Below are positions 28,416 through 33,608 of a stretch of 33,608 bases of DNA, one piece after another. The notes under the pieces are model-generated. The model saw nothing but the letters and a program-made list of their open reading frames with translations, ran no database searches and was not told the origin of the DNA. The DNA is from Chitinophaga pinensis. Lineage in GTDB: Bacteria > Bacteroidota > Bacteroidia > Flavobacteriales_D > Crocinitomicaceae. The stretch spans positions 1 to 33,608 of the forward strand of contig CALPWQ020000019.1 of the NCBI GenBank assembly GCA_943327315.2, in the 5' to 3' direction. A program made the translations under genes and the position numbers. Position 1 is the stretch's first letter, and the number at the start of each line of letters is the position of its first letter.

Positions 28416-29666
28416 GTGGCTTCAATAAAGGTAAAACCTGGGATTAGAAAAGGAATCATTCATGTTCCGCCATCGAAAAGCGATTCCCAAAGGGCTTTGC
28501 TTTGTGCGGCCTTGGCCAAAGGAAAATCAATCATTGGTCATGTTGGAAATAGTGCAGATGAAGAAGCCATGCTTCACGCAATTTCTGATTTGGGGGCTAC
28601 AGTCACCGTTCTTGAAGAAGGAAAATACGCCATTGAGGGAATGCCTTCATCTCCAAAAAACAATGTTATCAATGCCAACGAAAGTGGATTAGCTGCTCGT
28701 TTGCTCGCTGCTGTATGTGCTGCGGGTGATGAGAAAATTACGATTGTTGGATCAGGCAGTCTTGTTTCTCGAACAATGGCATTTTATGGGGATATCCTTC
28801 CTCAATTTGGGGTAAAGCTTTCCGGTTTCAATGGTCATTTGCCCATTACTGTTCAAGGACCTATGCTTGGAAAAGAAATTGAAATCGATGGATCAATCAG
28901 TTCACAGTTCATTTCAGGATTACTCATTGCCTTGCCCTTGGCACATGGAACATCTAGGCTGAAGATCGTAAACCTTGCAAGCAGACCATATGTCGACATG
29001 ACATTGAAAACCCTACTTACCTTTGGAATTGACATAGAAAAAATAAAACAGGACACCTATTCAATAGTTGGAGGCCAACAATACCAACCATCAGATTACA
29101 CCATAGAAGGAGATTGGAGTGCCGCATCCTGTTGGTTGACTGCTGCAGCACTTGGTGCTGAACTTACCATAAATGGATTGAGTTCCTCGAGTGCTCAGGC
29201 CGACAAGCAGATGCTTACAGCACTCATGTCTGCCGGATGCAGTGTTCATTTTTCCATAGACGGAATTCGAATCAATGGCGACAAAAAACATCCATTTGAA
29301 TTTAATGCACAGGACTGTCCAGATCTTTTCCCAGCGTTGGTAACACTAGCTGCTCATATCCCGGGCAGGAGTATTGTTCATGGAGCGAATCGACTTATTC
29401 ACAAGGAAAGTAATCGTGTAGCATCCTTGTGTTCCGAATTTTTAAAGTTGGGAATTGCCATTGAACACATCGACGATGCTTTGCATATTCATGGGAAGTC
29501 ATCCCTGCTAGGTGGCGAAGTTCATGCGCATAACGACCATCGCATTGCCATGGCGCTAGGGATTTGTGGCCTATTTTCTCATGGACCTATTGTCATAAAT
29601 GGAAGTGAATCAGTTGGCAAAAGTTATCCAACCTTTTGGACAGCAATGGATGCTTTAACCATTTAA
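28416..29666 (+). CDS. aroA: 3-phosphoshikimate 1-carboxyvinyltransferase (EPSP synthase), GTG start
   Basis: HVPPSKSDSQRALLCAALAKG; NANESGLAARLLAAVCAA; SSQFISGLLIALPL; HNDHRIAMALGICGL. Two nt after the preceding stop. Confidence 0.94.
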   Translation: MASIKVKPGIRKGIIHVPPSKSDSQRALLCAALAKGKSIIGHVGNSADEEAMLHAISDLGATVTVLEEGKYAIEGMPSSPKNNVINANESGLAARLLAAVCAAGDEKITIVGSGSLVSRTMAFYGDILPQFGVKLSGFNGHLPITVQGPMLGKEIEIDGSISSQFISGLLIALPLAHGTSRLKIVNLASRPYVDMTLKTLLTFGIDIEKIKQDTYSIVGGQQYQPSDYTIEGDWSAASCWLTAAALGAELTINGLSSSSAQADKQMLTALMSAGCSVHFSIDGIRINGDKKHPFEFNAQDCPDLFPALVTLAAHIPGRSIVHGANRLIHKESNRVASLCSEFLKLGIAIEHIDDALHIHGKSSLLGGEVHAHNDHRIAMALGICGLFSHGPIVINGSESVGKSYPTFWTAMDALTI

Positions 29667-29769
29667 CCCAAAAGAAATCTAGTTGATAAAAACCTCAAAT
29701 TGTCAATTTTTTCCTTCGATGACAATGCTTAGAGTGAAGTACTTTTGACATTAAACTAAATCAAACAAC

Positions 29770-30162
29770 ATGACACTCAAGGAAACTATTGGAGCTGTGG
29801 AGGAATTTCACAATGCATTTGGGATTCAGAACAATTATAGTCCGACCAGCGACTTGGGTGAAGCCGATGTTATGTTGCGCTACAAACTGATGCGTGAGGA
29901 AAATGAAGAATACCTTGAGGCCGCTCAAAAAGGGGATTTAGTAGAAATTGCTGATGCCTTGGGCGACCAACTGTACATCCTTTGTGGGACAATTCTCCGT
30001 CACGGCTTGCAAGACAAAATGGCTGAAGTATTTCGAGAAATACAGCGTTCCAACATGAGTAAATTGGATGCCGACGGAAAAGCAATCTACCGTGAAGATG
30101 GCAAAGTACTGAAGTCTGAATTGTACTTCCGTCCAGATATCAAGTCGATTCTTGACAAATAA
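29770..30162 (+). CDS. MazG/HisE-like nucleoside phosphate pyrophosphohydrolase
   Basis: 130 aa; YKLMREENEEYLEAAQKGDLVEIADALGDQLYILCGTILRHGL: ExxE and ExxD motifs of the all-alpha NTP-PPase fold. Confidence 0.85.
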   Translation: MTLKETIGAVEEFHNAFGIQNNYSPTSDLGEADVMLRYKLMREENEEYLEAAQKGDLVEIADALGDQLYILCGTILRHGLQDKMAEVFREIQRSNMSKLDADGKAIYREDGKVLKSELYFRPDIKSILDK

Positions 30163-30175
30163 TTCCCGCTAAAAT

Positions 30176-30613
30176 ATGCAGGTGCAACGCTTTAATGTTC
30201 GCGTCTACGGACTGCTTTTCAATGCGCATGGAGAAGTTTTGATTTCTGACGAATGCCGCAATGGGTATTCCTTCACGAAATTCCCAGGTGGAGGTATCGA
30301 GTTTGGAGAAGGAATATCAGACGCGCTGAAAAGAGAGTACATGGAAGAATTGGACATCACGGTGCGCGTGGGTGAATTTTTCTACATCAATGAATTCTTT
30401 CAGGCCTCTGCATTCAACCCCAATGATCAAATTATTGCCTGTTATTATATCGTGCATAGCAATCAACTGGATCAGATCGTTGTCAATCAACATGCCCTAC
30501 CTTTATTGGAAGACGGAGAGTGCCACCGGTGGATTGCCTTGAACGAATTAACTGACAGTGACCTAACCTTTCCCATAGACCGTCACGTTGCGATGCTCCT
30601 CCGCAATCGCTAA
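30176..30613 (+). CDS. NUDIX hydrolase
   Basis: 145 aa; Nudix box GGGIEFGEGISDALKREYMEELDI. Confidence 0.92.
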   Translation: MQVQRFNVRVYGLLFNAHGEVLISDECRNGYSFTKFPGGGIEFGEGISDALKREYMEELDITVRVGEFFYINEFFQASAFNPNDQIIACYYIVHSNQLDQIVVNQHALPLLEDGECHRWIALNELTDSDLTFPIDRHVAMLLRNR

Positions 30614-30774
30614 ATCAGTCATTTTTTCAGCAAAAACAACCTCTGCTTTAAGTAGAAATACTTAACACGTTATAGGTTCACCTACTGAATTTCCGTGAAT
30701 TCGGACTGCCCTAACATCAATGGCCCAGAGAACAGCTTCATATTTGTATCATGAAACGCAAAACACATTTAACC

Positions 30775-31614
30775 ATGAAAACAAAAATGAATACAATCAA
30801 GAAAATCGCATCAACAGGAATGTTCCTTGTATCATTATCTGCACTTGCGCAAGAGACACCAATGACTGTGGAAACAATTGTCAATCAGCCATTGTGTTAT
30901 GGAAACGGAACAGGTCAAATCATTGTTCATCCAATTGGAGGAAATGCACCGTACACCTATTATTGGTCGAACAACGCGCCGGAAGATGTCAACTACATTT
31001 CCAATCTAGCACCAGGTCTGTATACAATTACGGTGAAAGATGCATGGGGACAAGTTGTATCATTGACTTATGAAATTACCAGCCCGACTGCAGTGATCAT
31101 CAACGGATCGATTTTGCCTCCATCCAACAAAAATGCAACGGACGGTTCAGTAGATGTTACCGTGCTTAATGCGGTGGGAACACCAAGCTACAACTGGACT
31201 TTAGCAAATGGATCAGCAGTAGCATCGACTCAAGATTTAACGCAAATTGGTGTTGGTCACTACTACTTGACCGTGACAGATCAAAACGGGTGTACATCAG
31301 CAAAAGATTTCAATGTCTTTGCGAAAAAACCAAAACCAGTTACAGGTCAAACAATTAACTTCACAGCGGGTAACGTCGTTCAACTTGGTTCTGTTTATCC
31401 GAACCCAGCCGTTCAGAATATCAATGTTCGCGCAGAAGAAAATCTTGAAGGTTTCTCAGTATACAACGCGTACGGAGTGAAAGTCTATGAATCAAACGGG
31501 AAAATGATGAGTAAAGATGAGAGCAACATTCTTCTGAAGAGCGGGGTTTACACAGTGTACTTCACGTCAGAAAATGGAGAACAAAGCAGCGAACGTGTCG
31601 TGATCAGTGAATAA
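30775..31614 (+). CDS. Secreted SprB-repeat protein with T9SS type A sorting domain
   Basis: Signal peptide KKIASTGMFLVSLSALAQ; NQPLCYGNGTGQIIVHPIGGNAPYTYYWSNNAPEDVNYISNLAPGLYTITVKDAWG is SprB-like; tail VYPNPAVQNINV...LKSGVYTVYFTSENGEQSSERVVISE. True start may be 30751, 30775 or 30787. Confidence 0.85.
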   Translation: MKTKMNTIKKIASTGMFLVSLSALAQETPMTVETIVNQPLCYGNGTGQIIVHPIGGNAPYTYYWSNNAPEDVNYISNLAPGLYTITVKDAWGQVVSLTYEITSPTAVIINGSILPPSNKNATDGSVDVTVLNAVGTPSYNWTLANGSAVASTQDLTQIGVGHYYLTVTDQNGCTSAKDFNVFAKKPKPVTGQTINFTAGNVVQLGSVYPNPAVQNINVRAEENLEGFSVYNAYGVKVYESNGKMMSKDESNILLKSGVYTVYFTSENGEQSSERVVISE

Positions 31615-31638
31615 GTTCTAGAGTAAAATAACACATAT

Positions 31639-31665
31639 AAAAGGCCTTATTGATTGAGGCCTTTT
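31639..31665 (+). terminator. Bidirectional intrinsic terminator
   Basis: AAAAGGCCT (31639-31647) / AGGCCTTTT (31657-31665), between convergent genes. Confidence 0.9.
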
Positions 31666-31683
31666 TGGTTTTATCCTTTTCAA

Positions 31684-32055
31684 TCAATAATAGGTGTCGG
31701 CAATGCGTTGACAAATCATTCCGGAAATACGCTTATTGAAATCTGTAGCATGTTTTACATAAATCGATAATTCTTCGCTTGTAAACATCCCTACAATCAT
31801 TCCGATCAACAGGTGTTTGATGCCAGGTTGTTTAACAATAAACGTGCGCACCCGATCATGAAACTGTTGGGCAGAACCTTTTCTTTGCAGCAGTTCATCA
31901 AAATTCGTTTGGTTCTTCACTAAACCCACCAGCACCTCATGCTGCATTTTAATTATTGGACGCAAAGTTTGATTTTGAAACTGTTCAATAGAGGAAACAT
32001 CAGCGTTTCCAACAGTGTAAATGATTGGTCGTAAAGCAACAAGTTCTTCTCGCAT
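31684..32055 (-). CDS. Hypothetical protein
   Basis: 123 aa intact ORF in the same orientation as the DEAD-like/mazG pair; no recognised motif. Confidence 0.65.
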   Translation of the reverse strand: MREELVALRPIIYTVGNADVSSIEQFQNQTLRPIIKMQHEVLVGLVKNQTNFDELLQRKGSAQQFHDRVRTFIVKQPGIKHLLIGMIVGMFTSEELSIYVKHATDFNKRISGMICQRIADTYY

Positions 32056-32103
32056 GTCCGTACAACAATCAAGTGGATGACATGTTCAATCGCAAGGCAA
32101 CCT

Positions 32104-32715
32104 TTATGCCTTTATGGTTTGGTAAATGGGCAGATACTCTTCAATGAATTCAGCCGTTCTTCGCTCTGTAAATGTTGTTGAAAAATACAGGTGCTGGCAT
32201 TTTGGAAGACTTTCAAACAAGCGAATCAATTGCATTTTGTGGCCTGTGCGGAACAGTTCCACCATATCATCGAGAATGAGCAGTTTCAATTTTCCGACAT
32301 TAAACCCATTTTGGATGTACAACTCATACAGGCGCTTAGGATTCGCCACGATGATTTCTGTCCCATCAAAAATATCATTGCGTTGTTGGAGGATATTTCC
32401 TCTGTCATGGGCAAGGTCTACAGTTAAATCCAACCATCGGGTATATTTTGACAGCTCTGCATGCAAGTCATACGCCTTTTGGTCGCTTGCACAAACAATG
32501 ATTGCACGGGGAGATCCCTCTGCAGGCTCGTTCACTTTTTCAAGAATAGAAACAAGTGCAGCCGTAGTTTTTCCACTTCCTTCTGGAGCTTCCGCCAGGG
32601 TATTTTTTCCCGATCGAATCCCATTAATCACTGAATTTTGAAATTCATTGAGTGCAGTAAAATTCTTTTCTGCTAGTAATTCTGCCAGTTCAGGACGTAA
32701 ATTTTCGAATGCCAT
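32104..32715 (-). CDS. Single-domain DEAD/DEAH-box-helicase-like protein (RecA1 domain only)
   Basis: 203 aa; FQNSVINGIRSGKNTLAEAPEGSGKTTAAL (Q/Walker A region), IIVANPKRLYEL (motif Ib-like), LLILDDMVELF (degenerate Walker B/DEAD), LYFSTTF (SAT-like); ORF ends without a RecA2 domain. Confidence 0.78.
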   Translation of the reverse strand: MAFENLRPELAELLAEKNFTALNEFQNSVINGIRSGKNTLAEAPEGSGKTTAALVSILEKVNEPAEGSPRAIIVCASDQKAYDLHAELSKYTRWLDLTVDLAHDRGNILQQRNDIFDGTEIIVANPKRLYELYIQNGFNVGKLKLLILDDMVELFRTGHKMQLIRLFESLPKCQHLYFSTTFTERRTAEFIEEYLPIYQTIKA

Positions 32716-33041
32716 TATTTCAGTTTATCATTTTCTTTATGCCGCGAATGGTCGCGATTTGTTTTCTTTTCAAGGTTCTTTTCCAAGGCTTTTTCGAGGT
32801 CCACACCTGTTTGATTTGCCATGCACATCAAAACAAATAGTACATCCGCCATTTCGTCGCCAAGGTCCTTATTTTTATCCGATTCCTTCTCACTTTGCTC
32901 GCCGTATCTTCTCGACATGATGCGTGCCACCTCACCCACTTCTTCCACGAGAATCGCCATGTTGGTCATTTCATCGAAATACCTCACACCATACTCTTGA
33001 ATCCATTGGTCAATTTTCGCTTGTGCTTCTTGTATTGTCAT
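32715..33041 (-). CDS. MazG-like nucleotide pyrophosphohydrolase
   Basis: 108 aa; TNMAILVEEVGEVARIMSRRYGEQSEKESDKNKDLGDEMADVLFVLMCMANQTGVDLEKALEKNLEKK; EExxE and ExxD motifs. Stop overlaps next start (TAATG). Confidence 0.92.
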   Translation of the reverse strand: MTIQEAQAKIDQWIQEYGVRYFDEMTNMAILVEEVGEVARIMSRRYGEQSEKESDKNKDLGDEMADVLFVLMCMANQTGVDLEKALEKNLEKKTNRDHSRHKENDKLK

Positions 33042-33130
33042 TCCTTGTTCAATTTGTTGCTGCGCTATTTGTTATAAAGACAAAAGACACTTCTTCGCTC
33101 TTTGAGCTCCGAAGGACAATGGACTTCAAA

Positions 33131-33161
33131 GTTACTAGTTACCAATGACGAGTTACGAGTT
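33131..33161 (-). repeat. Inverted AACTCGT-like heptamer array (left arm)
   Basis: Reverse complement AACTCGTAACTCGTCATTGGTAACTAGTAAC; its first 18 nt are identical to 33367-33384 on the plus strand. Confidence 0.85.
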
Positions 33162-33206
33162 GAGGAATTTTAGCTTCGGGCTAGACTTCAAACAAACTTC
33201 GTCATT

Positions 33207-33505
33207 CGTGGCTTCGAGACTGCTGTCGCACCTCACGTGTCCGCTGCGGCGGAGCCACCTAATTCGTAATTTGTAATTCGTAACTCGTAATTAGTAATTC
33301 TTTATTCCCAAGCGTGGCTTCGAGACTGCTGTCGCACCTCACGTGTCAGCTGCGGTGGAGCCACCTAACTCGTAACTCGTCATTCGTAATTCTTTATTCC
33401 CAAGCGTGGCTTCGAGACTGCTGTCGCACCTCAGCCACCTAACTCGTAATTCTTAATTCTTAATTCCCAAGCGTGGCTTCGAGACTGCTGTCGCACCTCA
33501 GCCAC
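33207..33505 (+). repeat. Four-copy hairpin repeat unit in two size classes
   Basis: 29-bp core CGTGGCTTCGAGACTGCTGTCGCACCTCA identical at 33207, 33313, 33405 and 33472. GTGGCT...AGCCAC hairpins at 33208-33258 and 33314-33364 (51 bp), and 33406-33438 and 33473-33505 (33 bp). Confidence 0.95.
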
Positions 33506-33560
33506 CTAACTCGTCATTCGTAACTCATAACTCTGCATTCTTCATTTTTAATTTTTAATT
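33261..33560 (+). repeat. Degenerate AATTCGT-type heptamer arrays between and after the hairpin units
   Basis: aattcgt aatttgt aattcgt aactcgt aattagt aattctt (33261-33302); similar arrays at 33367-33404, 33440-33471 and 33508-33560. Confidence 0.9.
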
Positions 33561-33608
33561 CATTGGTCACTCCCTGCTCTTCGAATCTATAATTATAGTG
33601 ACCGGTCC

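Noticed and set aside
29699-29747. Possible promoter TTG...TACTTTTG before the first MazG-like gene
   Set aside because: The -7 box fits TAnnTTTG, but spacing to the TTG is too long; insufficient evidence to list.
32126-32641. 171-aa plus-strand ORF
   Set aside because: Lies wholly antisense to the DEAD-like gene, which has recognisable motifs; the plus-strand translation does not.
33207-33505. Regularly repeated 29-bp identical core, CRISPR-like at first glance
   Set aside because: Only four copies, spacing uneven (106/92/67 bp), 'spacers' are related heptamer arrays rather than unique sequence, two repeat isoforms, no cas genes in the window.

Overview
This window looks like a Bacteroidetes (Flavobacteriales-type) chromosomal segment. 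The evidence is T9SS sorting tails, a TonB-dependent receptor, SprB-type repeats and TAnnTTTG-like -7 boxes. It is densely coding, mostly housekeeping and envelope genes: truA (truncated at the left edge and absent from the ORF track), a MuiA/DUF4139-like protein, a TPR/PD40 protein, an EI24-domain membrane protein, purB, lnt, an OmpA protein with thrombospondin type-3 repeats, rnhB, a DUF4920 protein, mnmH, a PhoR/PhoB-like pair, a T9SS beta-helix protein, a TonB-dependent receptor, a second PhoB-like regulator, an RprY-like orphan regulator overlapping tsaB, a DAHP synthase-chorismate mutase fusion, aroA, two MazG-type pyrophosphohydrolases, a NUDIX hydrolase, a SprB-repeat T9SS protein and a truncated DEAD-box-like protein. 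No CRISPR array, rRNA, tRNA or transposase was recognised. The main unexplained signals are: (1) a composite repeat at about 33131-33560, with four copies of a GTGGCT...AGCCAC hairpin unit in two size classes, separated by degenerate AATTCGT-like heptamer arrays and preceded by an inverted heptamer array; (2) a TonB receptor/secreted protein pair bracketed by two paralogous PhoB-like regulators, with a shared 19-bp 11-bp-period GTTAA motif upstream of both; (3) a terminator-like hairpin in the leader of the RprY-like regulator/tsaB unit; (4) a single-RecA-domain DEAD-box-like protein with degenerate motifs joined to mazG.
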